A DNA stretch of 64,000 bases from Micromonospora sp. C95 (lineage in GTDB: Bacteria > Actinomycetota > Actinomycetes > Mycobacteriales > Micromonosporaceae). Below are positions 17,046-25,936 of the stretch, in pieces. Position numbers and translations under genes: made by a program. The first letter of the stretch is position 1; the number at the start of each line of letters is the position of its first letter. The stretch spans positions 1-64,000 of the forward strand of contig NZ_JAGPXT010000014.1 of NCBI RefSeq assembly GCF_018070465.1, read 5' to 3'. The notes beneath the pieces are model-generated. The model searched no databases. It had not been told where the DNA came from and saw only the letters and a list, made by a program, of their open reading frames with translations.

Positions 17046-18479
17046 ATGACGACCCTGTACGAGAAGCACGCTCGTATGCGGCGGATCTTCCGCGGCGAGG
17101 AAACCTACGGGGACGGCACCGCGGCCGAGCAGGCGCAAAGGTTCCGACTCGCGGAGATCTACGACGAGGCCGTCGAGGTGGCTCGGGACAACTCCAGGGA
17201 CGTCGAGTGCCCACCCGTAGATCTGTTGATCAGCCTATCGGGATTTTCGCCTGAGACGACTCTCCTAGCCTTCGCCCTCACCCGCCCAGCCAAACTTTTG
17301 ATCATCTCGTCGGCGAACACCCAGGAGACGATTAACGCCATCTGGCAGAAGCTCGCGGGGAAGATCGCGTTCGCCGACATTCGGCACGTGTCCTGTGACC
17401 CGGTGGATCCGACGAGCATCTACGAGATCGTTCGGAAGGAGGTCAGCGCGCTGCTTAGCGGCGACCGGCCGCTGCGAGCGATCATCGACATCACCGGTGG
17501 CAAGAAGGTGATGAGCGCGGGCGCGGCACTCGCCGCGTCACAGCTCGACCTTCCCATGTGTTACATCGACAGCACATTCGATCCGGAGATCCGGCAGGCG
17601 CTGCCGGGCAGCGAGAAGCTGTGCGTGCTACCGAATCCGACAGCCCTCTTCGGCGACAAGGACATGACCGCTGCGGAGGCGATGTTCCGCAGCGGGGCAT
17701 ACACAGGTGCGCGCCAGCGGTTCGAGGAGTTGAGCAGGTCGGTGTCGGAGCCGGTCCGCGTTCGGTTCCTACGCGACCTCGCCGCACTGTACGAAGCCTG
17801 GTGTGACCTCAATGTCGACGGGCTCCCTGAGCACGTCGGCCGCGTCCGGGATCACCTCCGCGGCAACCGGCCCGGTCTCGACGCCGCGATCGTCCAGCGG
17901 ATCGGCAAGCAGTTGGAGTTCGCGGAGTCGCTCGCCAGACGGGCCGGTCCGGAGATGCTGCTCAACTTCTTCCTGCTCGGCAATCACTACCAGGACCTGG
18001 GGCGCTATGACTTTGCCGCCCTGCTGTACTACCGCAGCATCGAGAAGGCCTTCGAGGAGCGGCTGTCCGACACGTTCGGCCTCGACCTGGAGAACCCGGA
18101 CTACTCGAAGCTCGGCGACCCGACCGACCTGGCTGACAGGTATGGGACGTTTACCGACGCTCTATACGGCACGCCCACACCGGCGCTACCCCGCAAGGTC
18201 GCCTTGATGGATGCCATGATCCTGCTCCATCTTATGGACGACACCACGCTGAGCGCACTCAAGTGGAACAAGCTTGCCGCTGTGCAGAGCATGCGCGGAG
18301 TCGTCGACGCACGAAACCGGTCGGTTCTAGCGCACGGGACCGAATCCGTGTCGCACGGGCAGAGCACGGACCTCCGCGGCAGGGCTCTCGCACTGTTGCG
18401 GGCGTTCTGGAGCGAGCACTCCCCCGGTCAAAACATTGGTCAGCACATCGAGGCCCTGCAGTTTATCCGCGAGGCCTGA
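17046..18479 (+). CDS. CARF-domain protein of the TIGR02710 (Csm6/Csx1-like) type with C-terminal HEPN-like motif
   Basis: A 477-aa protein. Residues about 55-195 form a Rossmann-like CARF domain: the first strand and loop LLISLSGFSPETT, then LLIISSANTQET, and the signature loop IIDITGGKKVMSAGAALAAS near residues 141-160. Loops of this D-x-T-G-G-x-K type bind cyclic oligoadenylate or related messengers in CRISPR ancillary proteins. The rest is helical, and near residue 420 it has DARNRSVLAHG, fitting the R-N/x4-6-H motif of HEPN RNases. The architecture therefore matches Csm6-like sensor-RNases. No CRISPR array, Cas10 or cyclase occurs in the window. It is the first gene of a four-gene operon; its TGA overlaps the helicase ATG by one base (TGATG). 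Confidence 0.8.
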   Translation: MTTLYEKHARMRRIFRGEETYGDGTAAEQAQRFRLAEIYDEAVEVARDNSRDVECPPVDLLISLSGFSPETTLLAFALTRPAKLLIISSANTQETINAIWQKLAGKIAFADIRHVSCDPVDPTSIYEIVRKEVSALLSGDRPLRAIIDITGGKKVMSAGAALAASQLDLPMCYIDSTFDPEIRQALPGSEKLCVLPNPTALFGDKDMTAAEAMFRSGAYTGARQRFEELSRSVSEPVRVRFLRDLAALYEAWCDLNVDGLPEHVGRVRDHLRGNRPGLDAAIVQRIGKQLEFAESLARRAGPEMLLNFFLLGNHYQDLGRYDFAALLYYRSIEKAFEERLSDTFGLDLENPDYSKLGDPTDLADRYGTFTDALYGTPTPALPRKVALMDAMILLHLMDDTTLSALKWNKLAAVQSMRGVVDARNRSVLAHGTESVSHGQSTDLRGRALALLRAFWSEHSPGQNIGQHIEALQFIREA

Positions 18480-21400
18480 TGAAGTCACATCTACTCAAAC
18501 CGGAACACCCACGCTCCGATGGCCCGCCGCCAATGAAGATCGGCGAGCTGGTGCTGTCGACGCCACAGCGCCTGTCGCTGCCACCTGGGGTTACGCTGCA
18601 AGAATTTGCCGATGACCTGACCGGCGGCGTGTGGATCGCCCGATACCGCTCGTTGGGACAGTCCGGATATCAGGCATACCGCCTCGGCGGCGCCCGTTTT
18701 GAAGCAAGGGTACGGCGACGTAGAGCCCGACATACCCATGCTTGGCTGGCTGAGCTCACCTCCATCGATGAGACATCCTCGATGGAGCGGCGCGTGGATC
18801 GCATCGTCCCAAAAACGGTGTCACTCGAGCCCAACTACCGTGAACTTCCATTCGACATGGAAGATCTGCTGGCTCAGGCTAAGCAGTGGCGAAGCGCGTA
18901 CCAGGCCCGAGGTCCCGCACAGGCGTCCGTTCGTCTACAACGCTCAGTGCACAAGGAGTACGACCGCCTGAGGCGCCTCCTAGGTATCGTCGAACAGCGC
19001 CCGGAACCCGCCGAGCGTTCCATAGCGGGCACCGTGATCAGCATCGAGGACAATGACGATGGCCGGGGCGCGGTGGTCGTCGAGGCGGCGCCAGGCTCGG
19101 ACCTGACCGACTTCGACCGCCGACGGGTGATGGTGACCGGTCCCGGCGGCCTGACCGTAAACACCACCGTGCAGCGGGTAAGAATCGGACGCCTCGCCGT
19201 CCGTCAACCATCGCACTGGACGCCAAATATCGGCACGACGGTCACCATCAACCTCGTGAAGCCGTTCGGGATGCGGCAAAACGCTTCTGCCTTGCAGGAC
19301 TTCCTCAACGGCGAGGTGGAGGGGTCTTGGGATGACCTCGCCCGCCTTCTGTGCCGACCCGACGGCCTTACTGCCATACCCAGCTCGTTCGTCCCTCCTG
19401 AGCACTTCTTTTGCGACGACGATCCGGCCGGTGTGCCGTTGAATGAGGAGCAACGCCGCGCCGTCGCCGGCGCGGTCTCATCGCCGCACACGTTCCTGGT
19501 GCAGGGCCCACCGGGAACGGGGAAGACCGAGGTCATTTGCGAGATCGCGAGACAGCTGATCGCCCGGGGTGAGCGAGTGCTTTTGCTGGCGCCAAGCCAC
19601 GTCGCCGTTGATGAGGTGCTGAGCCGGATCGGCCGCAAACCCGGCATCAGGCCGCTTCGGATCACGTGGAGCGACGACCGCGTCCAAGAGGCCGTGCACG
19701 ACTTTCTCGAACCCAACGTGGGCGGTGAGCTCGCTGGCCGAGTTCTCAAACCTGAGAACGGCGGCCAAGACGAACGGTGGGCCCGCGAGCTGCAGGAGGT
19801 CGAAGAGCGCATCCGCGCCGCCGGACGCGCAAAGTCCGCCATCAGCCAAAAACGCCGTCAGATGAATGCCATGGCACAAGCACGTGTAGCGCTAGCGGCT
19901 AGCATCGACCATTACAACCGGGCTCGGGCGCAGGGTGAACAGGAGTCGGGATTGCTGCAGGCCGCCGCAGAGCGGGCGGTCGCTAGGCTCGCTGCGGCCG
20001 AGGAGGCACTCGCCCGCGCGATAGAGCAGTACGCCGGTCTCCTCCAGCAGGCTCAACCTGTGCTCTCGCCGCTGCCGCCGCTGGCCAGGCGGTGTATCTC
20101 CGCGATGGATATTCTGGCGAGGGCCGACATCGCCCTCGCCTCAGCCGAAGCGGGGCTGCGGCGGAGGGTAAGTGAGCTGAGCTCAGAGGTGCGACGGGCA
20201 GAGCAAGTCGTCTCCCAAACGGCCGCAGAGTTGCGCACCACTCGGGCGATGCTGACTACGGAAGAGGCGGCTCTTGAGCAGGCTCGCCAGCACCTCAACG
20301 ACGCCGTCACCCACCAAACAGGGCTCGGGCGGATACTCACCGCTATGCACTTGGGTGGTATCAGCGCGGCGCGACGTCAGCTCGCTGAGAGTAAGGACCG
20401 AACAGCTCGGTTGAGAGTGCGGTTGTTCCGCACCGCTGCCCGAAATGGCGAGGCAGAACGAGATCTCGCAGCTGCCAGGGCCGCTCATGCCGCCGGTGGT
20501 GAGCAGGCACGGGAGCGGGTCAGCAACGCGCGCCGGCAGAGGGCGACGGCAGTTCGGCAGGCCGAACTGCAGTGGGCCCGTCTCGCGGAGATCGCCGACT
20601 GCAGTGGCGCACAAACAGCGGAGATCACCGATCCTGAGGAACGCCGCCGGATCGCGGTCTACTTGGCCGAAATGATCCCGCCACTGTTGGTAACGGAAGC
20701 TCCGGTCTTCCCGAACCCCAACCGTCCTACGCCGCTAGGTCCGATAGCCGACCTCGCCGGTCAGCTGTCTTGGGCGCTGAACGAGATCGGGAGGGCTCGC
20801 GAGGAACACCGGGAGGCCGAGCACGATCAGACGTGGAGTGCACGTGAGTGGGAGATCGGCCGGGACCGCATCGAGCGGACGCTTGCCGACACCGACAACG
20901 AACGCACCGCCGCGGAGGCACGGCTCGGCGTCGCCCTGCGGCGTCTTAAGGAAATTGATGAGGCGCTGACTGGACAATCCGAGAATCCGGCCGATCACGA
21001 CGCGGCCATCCGGCAACACGCGCGCCGCCGGAGAGTTCTGCAGCGGCTGCCGGAGTTGCACCGGCGATGGTGCGAGTTGGCCGCTGAGCAGTCAGACGAG
21101 CGTCTCGCTGTCGACATCCGACAGTCGCTAGTGCGGGCCGCGAACCTCGTCTGCGCGACCACCAAGGGAATCGTCGGGCGAGGCAGCGAGGTGGTGCGCT
21201 ACGCGGACTACGACACACTCATCGTCGATGAGGCCAGCCGGGTCACCGAGAGCGAATTCCTCATCGGAGCTACGCGGGCGCGGCGGTGGGTTCTGGTCGG
21301 CGACGAGCATCAGCTACCCCCGCACGTCGACCAGCGTGACGAGTACTTCCTCCATGCGCTGACCGCCCTGCACCGCTTTGGCCGTGGCGGAGACAAGACT

Positions 21401-22372
21401 ATCGAGGCTGCGGTGCGGCATCTGGCGCAGGTCTGGGCCGAGGACGAGGAACTGCACAAATTCCGGACCCAGAGCGTGCTAGAGGTCGCCGAGGAACTGG
21501 TCGCCGACGGTTCTTGGGAAAGCACTTTCCGCGACCAATTCTCCGCGGCGTACGGTCGGATCGTGAGCTCGGCCTCCAGCGATGATGCGGACCGTCGGGT
21601 ACTGGAGGCCATGCTGCGTCACCTGGTGCAGAGCCTCTTCCAAAGAGCGGTCGTCCGATGTCCCGAACTACTCCGCCAGGAACTTGTCTGGCAACGTCGC
21701 ATGATCGAGCCGCTCGCCCGGATCGTTGATCAACCTGTGTATCAGGGGCGGTACCAGACGCCGCCAGCAACCGACCTCGAACGTATTGGCGTCACGCCGC
21801 TGGTGCTCACCGAAACGCTCACCAAGCCGGTAATCTTCGTCGACACGAGCCACTACAAGGACGCCGGCGATGAGCCTCTAGACCACGGTTTCGTCAACAA
21901 ATTGGAGCAGGTCCTCGTTGAGCGCCTCTGCCGACTTTACGACGAAGGGCTCGCACGGGCGGGTGCCGCCCCGATCACCGTCAGTGTTCTCGCCTTCTAC
22001 CGCGCCCAAGCCCAGCAACTGGCAGCCCAGCTGCGCGCGTCCGACCTGCCGCGCTTGAACTGGGAGGTCATCGACGTCGTCGACCGCATTCAGGGCCAGC
22101 AGAGTGACCTCGTCATCATCAGCTTCACCAGGGCTCGCACCCGGGGACGAATCGGCCCCAACTACGGGCAGTGGCTGCAGGACATCCGTCGCCTCAACGT
22201 CGCATTCACTCGGGCGCGTCGTGCGCTCGTGATCGTCGGTCATGGCCGCACCCTGCGGGCGCTTGGCGAACCTGACGAGGGCGGCGTGCCCGGCCAGGCG
22301 CGGATCTTCTACGAAAACCTGTTCCACCTCGTCGACCGAGACGCCGACTTCATGCGGATCCGCCGACTATGA
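18479..22372 (+). CDS. large UPF1-like SF1 helicase with coiled-coil insertion
   Basis: A 1297-aa protein. Residues 1-330 form an N-terminal region with a beta-barrel-like segment (GTVISIEDNDDGRGAVVVEA). Walker A is QGPPGTGKTEV near 341-351, followed by LLLAPSHVAVDEVLSRI (motif Ia). About 440-880 is a long Ala/Arg/Glu-rich coiled coil inserted inside the first RecA-like domain. Motif II is TLIVDEAS near 914, then WVLVGDEHQLPPHV (motif III), IQGQQSDLVIISFTRA (motif V) and RLNVAFTRARRALVIVGH (motif VI). This is the AAA_11/AAA_12 type found in UPF1, Dna2 and defence helicases. The ATG at 18479 is taken because it sits on the previous stop (TGATG). The stop shares ATGA with the next gene. It probably remodels RNA or DNA for the operon's nuclease. 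Confidence 0.87.
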   Translation: MKSHLLKPEHPRSDGPPPMKIGELVLSTPQRLSLPPGVTLQEFADDLTGGVWIARYRSLGQSGYQAYRLGGARFEARVRRRRARHTHAWLAELTSIDETSSMERRVDRIVPKTVSLEPNYRELPFDMEDLLAQAKQWRSAYQARGPAQASVRLQRSVHKEYDRLRRLLGIVEQRPEPAERSIAGTVISIEDNDDGRGAVVVEAAPGSDLTDFDRRRVMVTGPGGLTVNTTVQRVRIGRLAVRQPSHWTPNIGTTVTINLVKPFGMRQNASALQDFLNGEVEGSWDDLARLLCRPDGLTAIPSSFVPPEHFFCDDDPAGVPLNEEQRRAVAGAVSSPHTFLVQGPPGTGKTEVICEIARQLIARGERVLLLAPSHVAVDEVLSRIGRKPGIRPLRITWSDDRVQEAVHDFLEPNVGGELAGRVLKPENGGQDERWARELQEVEERIRAAGRAKSAISQKRRQMNAMAQARVALAASIDHYNRARAQGEQESGLLQAAAERAVARLAAAEEALARAIEQYAGLLQQAQPVLSPLPPLARRCISAMDILARADIALASAEAGLRRRVSELSSEVRRAEQVVSQTAAELRTTRAMLTTEEAALEQARQHLNDAVTHQTGLGRILTAMHLGGISAARRQLAESKDRTARLRVRLFRTAARNGEAERDLAAARAAHAAGGEQARERVSNARRQRATAVRQAELQWARLAEIADCSGAQTAEITDPEERRRIAVYLAEMIPPLLVTEAPVFPNPNRPTPLGPIADLAGQLSWALNEIGRAREEHREAEHDQTWSAREWEIGRDRIERTLADTDNERTAAEARLGVALRRLKEIDEALTGQSENPADHDAAIRQHARRRRVLQRLPELHRRWCELAAEQSDERLAVDIRQSLVRAANLVCATTKGIVGRGSEVVRYADYDTLIVDEASRVTESEFLIGATRARRWVLVGDEHQLPPHVDQRDEYFLHALTALHRFGRGGDKTIEAAVRHLAQVWAEDEELHKFRTQSVLEVAEELVADGSWESTFRDQFSAAYGRIVSSASSDDADRRVLEAMLRHLVQSLFQRAVVRCPELLRQELVWQRRMIEPLARIVDQPVYQGRYQTPPATDLERIGVTPLVLTETLTKPVIFVDTSHYKDAGDEPLDHGFVNKLEQVLVERLCRLYDEGLARAGAAPITVSVLAFYRAQAQQLAAQLRASDLPRLNWEVIDVVDRIQGQQSDLVIISFTRARTRGRIGPNYGQWLQDIRRLNVAFTRARRALVIVGHGRTLRALGEPDEGGVPGQARIFYENLFHLVDRDADFMRIRRL

Positions 22373-23544
22373 CGGTGCGGTTCACCTTTCAACCGGCACG
22401 AGAGACCGATTCCAAGGCCACCGTAGTCGTACAGGAGACCCTCCTCGCCGTCGAAATTTGGCCTGACGTACCGATGACACGCAAGATCGAGGAGAGCCTT
22501 ACTGTCCTCGATCGCCTGATCATCGAGGCGGCGATCGCGCTCGACCCTGCCTACCCGATCGACATCGAGGAAATCACCGGCATTCCGCAGTCGGCGATCG
22601 TCACGATCTTCGGCAGACTGGTACGCCTCGGCTTGCTTGAGGCCCGCGAGGCCGAGGCGATCGCGACCGAATCGGGCCAGGTGGCAGTCAAGCAGACAGC
22701 GGTGGCACGGCTCCGCCCTACCCAGATGACGCTGCTGTACCTCGCAGACACCGACGAGCTCATCGCCCTCCCCCAGAACTCGGGCCGGCGGGCACCGAGA
22801 CTGGACCGGGCAGAACCGGCCGGATACGTCGACGTCGACCGCGGTGCCGGCCTGACCCCCCGACACGAGATCATCGCCGACCGCATCAGGCGGCAGACAA
22901 TCCTGGGCCTGCCGAAAGACATCGTGGCAGCGGTTCCCACAGATGATCTCGTCCCAGAGTACAGCCCACAGTATCGCTCCAGTGGGCGCGTCGAGACAGG
23001 CGGCGACGGATCGCATCGGGCACGCCTAAAGGTCGACGTAGGCGCCACGAAGACTGTGAACCTCCTCGTCCCCCACGCAGACAACCTGGCGAGGCGTTGG
23101 GCGGAGCTGGCTGAGCAGGCGGCGTACGCCGCCGACGGCTGGGGGCTGGTCGCGGCGGAGTACACCGGCCGGGCTTGGCGATACGAGCTGGGCCATGAGG
23201 CGGCCGTCGCCGCAGCGACCGACGGGATCCGTCTCGGCCATCCCGGTGGCCTGCTAATACAAGGAGACAGGGATGTCGTCTACATCGACGTCGAGTTCAC
23301 ACCAGGTGACAGCAGCGCCGCACGCATCTTCGCGCTCCAGCACGCAATGGCGGAGGCCGCGATGAAACCCGCTGCGGAAGCCACCTACCAAAGGCTGACA
23401 TCGATCGTGGAAGCGAGCGCGACTCGTTACGGACTGGCCCCAGGAGAGTTGACCCCGGCCCATGTCCGCAGCGCGCTCTGGACCGCCCGGCACTACCAGC
23501 ACGTCTACGCGTTGCGGCGTGAGGGGGATTTTCCCCTTGAGTGA
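22369..23544 (+). CDS. winged-helix protein of unknown function in the defence operon
   Basis: A 391-aa protein. Residues about 45-95 read as a winged helix (LDRLIIEAAIALDPAYPIDI, then TGIPQSAIVTIFGRLVRLGL). The next 120 residues are strand-rich and the C-terminal half is mixed alpha/beta with no catalytic motif I can name. The winged helix could bind nucleic acid or the helicase. The start overlaps the helicase stop by 4 nt (ATGA) and the end overlaps the PLD gene, so all four proteins are probably made together. Proteins of this position and size may act as specificity or adaptor subunits. That is inference, as no family was recognised. Confidence 0.7.
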   Translation: MTVRFTFQPARETDSKATVVVQETLLAVEIWPDVPMTRKIEESLTVLDRLIIEAAIALDPAYPIDIEEITGIPQSAIVTIFGRLVRLGLLEAREAEAIATESGQVAVKQTAVARLRPTQMTLLYLADTDELIALPQNSGRRAPRLDRAEPAGYVDVDRGAGLTPRHEIIADRIRRQTILGLPKDIVAAVPTDDLVPEYSPQYRSSGRVETGGDGSHRARLKVDVGATKTVNLLVPHADNLARRWAELAEQAAYAADGWGLVAAEYTGRAWRYELGHEAAVAAATDGIRLGHPGGLLIQGDRDVVYIDVEFTPGDSSAARIFALQHAMAEAAMKPAAEATYQRLTSIVEASATRYGLAPGELTPAHVRSALWTARHYQHVYALRREGDFPLE

Positions 23545-25045
23545 CATCGACCTGGGGCTGCGGACGCTCAAGGGCGGCTACTTCCTCAAACGCGAGAATG
23601 CGCCCCAACGAACCCCCTTCGTGTCACAGCACGCGGGACAGGTGAAGGGTTACCGCCACTGCCTGACCTATGCGGGCGGTGGTTCGACCATCCGGGAAGA
23701 GCTCATCCAACTGATCGACTCGGCAGAAAAGCGGGTCTTCGTCGCAACGCTGTTCCTGGGTGACGAGGATGTCCGGCACGCTCTCGAGCGAGCTGCCGAC
23801 CGCCTCCAGGGCGGTGTCTATGTCGTTTCCGCGCTCGATGACCGCGGACTGAACCGAGCCATCAACGATGCATCGGATACGATGGACATCGACACGCAGA
23901 TCGAATACCGCAACTTCACCCGTCTCACGACCAGCGGCATCTACGTCCGTGGCTACCCGGGCCTGCACGCGAAGTTCGTCGTCGTAGACGATGCTCGCGC
24001 ACTGGTGTCCAGCGCGAACCTAGTCACCCGCTCATTCGACACCGTGGCCGAGAATGGCCTCGTCTTCGAGGAGGTGGAGGAGGTCGCCGTACTGGCGTGG
24101 GTGTTCCGACGGCTGTGGCGACACAGTGCCTGGGACATGCCTCCGGCACCCACACATCACTCTGTGCATGACCGGATCCCCGACGATGACGCCCTACCCG
24201 ACAGCCATCACGACAGCCGGATCCTCTGGACTTGGCAGGAGCAGCATCGAATTCTCGACTCAATGAGGCGCACCATTGACCAGGCCGCAGAAGAACTGAT
24301 CCTCGCGACGTTCAGCATCGGCAACATGACCTACGGCCTGCCGAAGCAACCAGCACGGCCGGAATTGCTGTACGAGCCGGTGTGCCGTGCACTAGATCGC
24401 GGAGTCCAGGTCAGGATGTTGATGCGTGGCCGGAACAACTCCGATGCATCGCGGGCGGAGGCTTCAGCGTTCCAAAGGGCAGGGGTAGAGATCTACGCCG
24501 ATCGCCTGACTCACGCCAAGGGATGCATTGCGGACGGACGAACCGGTTCCGTCTTCTCTGCCAATCTGATGACGGCGATGGGCCTCACCGGCGGCATGGA
24601 ACTTGGAATTCAGCTGGACGGGACGGGTGCTGTCGGGAATGCGTGGCACTACTTCCAACACTGTATGACCGAGTCAGACCTGGAGTTCAGCGTTGAGCCA
24701 ACAGCCCGCGCCGCAGCCGACCGACTGCTGGCGGATTCGTTGCACCGCTGGCCACTCGCTCCGCAAGGCGTCGTTGCCTGCAGTGACCAAACCTGGATGC
24801 AGCTGAGCTTGCACGACGGACCCGCACTGTTCCAGCAAGTCGGCGAAGAGTTCCTGATCTTCAGCGGATCGCGCCAATACCGACTGTCCGGTGATCAGGC
24901 ACAGTGGCTGATTGAGCCGGCTTCGGGTCCTCCGGGGCCTAGAGCCAGCAGGCACTTACTCGAACGCTGGATCTCTCCGCGCCGCGGCGACTCCCCGACG
25001 AGCATGGAAGTCTGCGGCATCTTCGCACCTGTCATCAGCCGGTAA
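23537..25045 (+). CDS. phospholipase D-like nuclease with two HKD motifs
   Basis: A 502-aa protein. Two HxK(x4)D catalytic motifs are visible: LHAKFVVVDDARALVSSANL near residue 143 and THAKGCIADGRTGSVFSANL near residue 325, each followed by the conserved S-A-N. Both active-site halves are in one chain, as in bacterial PLD-type nucleases. I chose TTG at 23537 because GAGGGGGA lies 8 nt upstream and the start overlaps the previous stop by 8 nt; longer in-frame starts lie well inside the upstream gene. Within an operon with a helicase and a CARF-HEPN sensor a nuclease role is far likelier than lipid cleavage. The C-terminal 100 residues form an extra strand-rich domain. Confidence 0.85.
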   Translation: MSDIDLGLRTLKGGYFLKRENAPQRTPFVSQHAGQVKGYRHCLTYAGGGSTIREELIQLIDSAEKRVFVATLFLGDEDVRHALERAADRLQGGVYVVSALDDRGLNRAINDASDTMDIDTQIEYRNFTRLTTSGIYVRGYPGLHAKFVVVDDARALVSSANLVTRSFDTVAENGLVFEEVEEVAVLAWVFRRLWRHSAWDMPPAPTHHSVHDRIPDDDALPDSHHDSRILWTWQEQHRILDSMRRTIDQAAEELILATFSIGNMTYGLPKQPARPELLYEPVCRALDRGVQVRMLMRGRNNSDASRAEASAFQRAGVEIYADRLTHAKGCIADGRTGSVFSANLMTAMGLTGGMELGIQLDGTGAVGNAWHYFQHCMTESDLEFSVEPTARAAADRLLADSLHRWPLAPQGVVACSDQTWMQLSLHDGPALFQQVGEEFLIFSGSRQYRLSGDQAQWLIEPASGPPGPRASRHLLERWISPRRGDSPTSMEVCGIFAPVISR

Positions 25046-25108
25046 AAAACGAGGTTTGGCCCGGGCCCTCCTCTAAACAGGTGCGGGAGGCAATCTGCAC
25101 CCTCGCTG

Positions 25109-25927
25109 TCACCTTGCGGTGGCCGCCAGGTCGTTAAGGGCTGCGTTGATCACAGGCCAGCACATGCTGACGGTGTCGCGGTCCGGGGCGTGGCCGATTC
25201 TTACTTGGGCGTTGGGATGCACGAGGTTACGGTATTCGCGGAGTTTTCCTGCGAAGCCGCGGACGTCGGCCTGTATCCACTTTTCTCGGTGGGCGGTCTC
25301 GATCAGCTCGTGCAGGGTCCACTCGTGGGGGGCTTTTTTGGAGTTGGGCGTGCGGGCCTTGACGGCGTCGAGGAGTACGCCTTCCAGGAGGCTGCCGAGC
25401 ATGATGATTGCGCTGGCGTAGGCACCGTTGCGGTCGCAGATGCGTGCCTCGTTGAGTCGGCTTTCAAGAATGACGGCTAGGTCGGCGTCGCGGACAATGT
25501 CTGCCATGGCCACGTGGAGCATGACGTCTGGTGCCTGTTGCTCTTGGTCCTCCGGCTGCTTGTAAGGGCGGATGACAGGTCGCCCTTGGTTGTGGGCGAT
25601 CTCGAAGCCCTCGATGACGAGGATGCTGTTGAGCAGGTTGGTGACCTCGGCGGCGGCGAGGGGCTCGTTGCGATGGATGTACTCACGGCGGTCCGCGAGG
25701 CGGCAGACGAGCGCGTCGATGGCGCCGGGTGCCTTTCGACGTTGGCGGAGTTGGTTGGTGAGCCAGCTTCGGCGCTGGTCGCCGTTGTATGGCAGGACGT
25801 TTTCCCAGCCGGCTTGTTGGAGAAGCTTGGGCAGTTCAGTCCCACGGCGATACACGGGGTAGTCGTCGCCGCCGCAGGCGATTCGGGCAATCTCATCGAG
25901 GGTGTTGTCGTCGATTCCTTCGAGCAT
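25109..25927 (-). CDS. HEPN-like protein paired with a helicase-nuclease
   Basis: A 272-aa protein. The N-terminal 85 residues make a compact helical module (DEIARIACGGDDYPVYRRGT, then LLQQAGWENVLPYNGDQRR) that looks like an effector- or adaptor-type winged helix. The C-terminal half is a four-helix bundle (ASAIIMLGSLLEGVLLDAV, then KLREYRNLVHPNAQVR) with the Y-R-N-x2-x-H-P signature common in HEPN/DUF4145-type proteins of abortive-infection loci. Whether it is an active RNase is unclear, since R-x6-H fits but R-N-x3-H alone would be short. It starts 9 nt after the truncated helicase gene on the same strand and converges with the PLD gene, leaving 63 bp between stops. Confidence 0.65.
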   Translation of the reverse strand: MLEGIDDNTLDEIARIACGGDDYPVYRRGTELPKLLQQAGWENVLPYNGDQRRSWLTNQLRQRRKAPGAIDALVCRLADRREYIHRNEPLAAAEVTNLLNSILVIEGFEIAHNQGRPVIRPYKQPEDQEQQAPDVMLHVAMADIVRDADLAVILESRLNEARICDRNGAYASAIIMLGSLLEGVLLDAVKARTPNSKKAPHEWTLHELIETAHREKWIQADVRGFAGKLREYRNLVHPNAQVRIGHAPDRDTVSMCWPVINAALNDLAATAR

Positions 25928-25936
25928 GCGGGTCTC

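Noticed and set aside
18479..25045. DISARM (which also has a helicase and a PLD protein, DrmC)
   Set aside because: The DrmB (DUF1998) gene and a methyltransferase are missing, and the helicase is of the UPF1 SF1 type, not DrmA-like.
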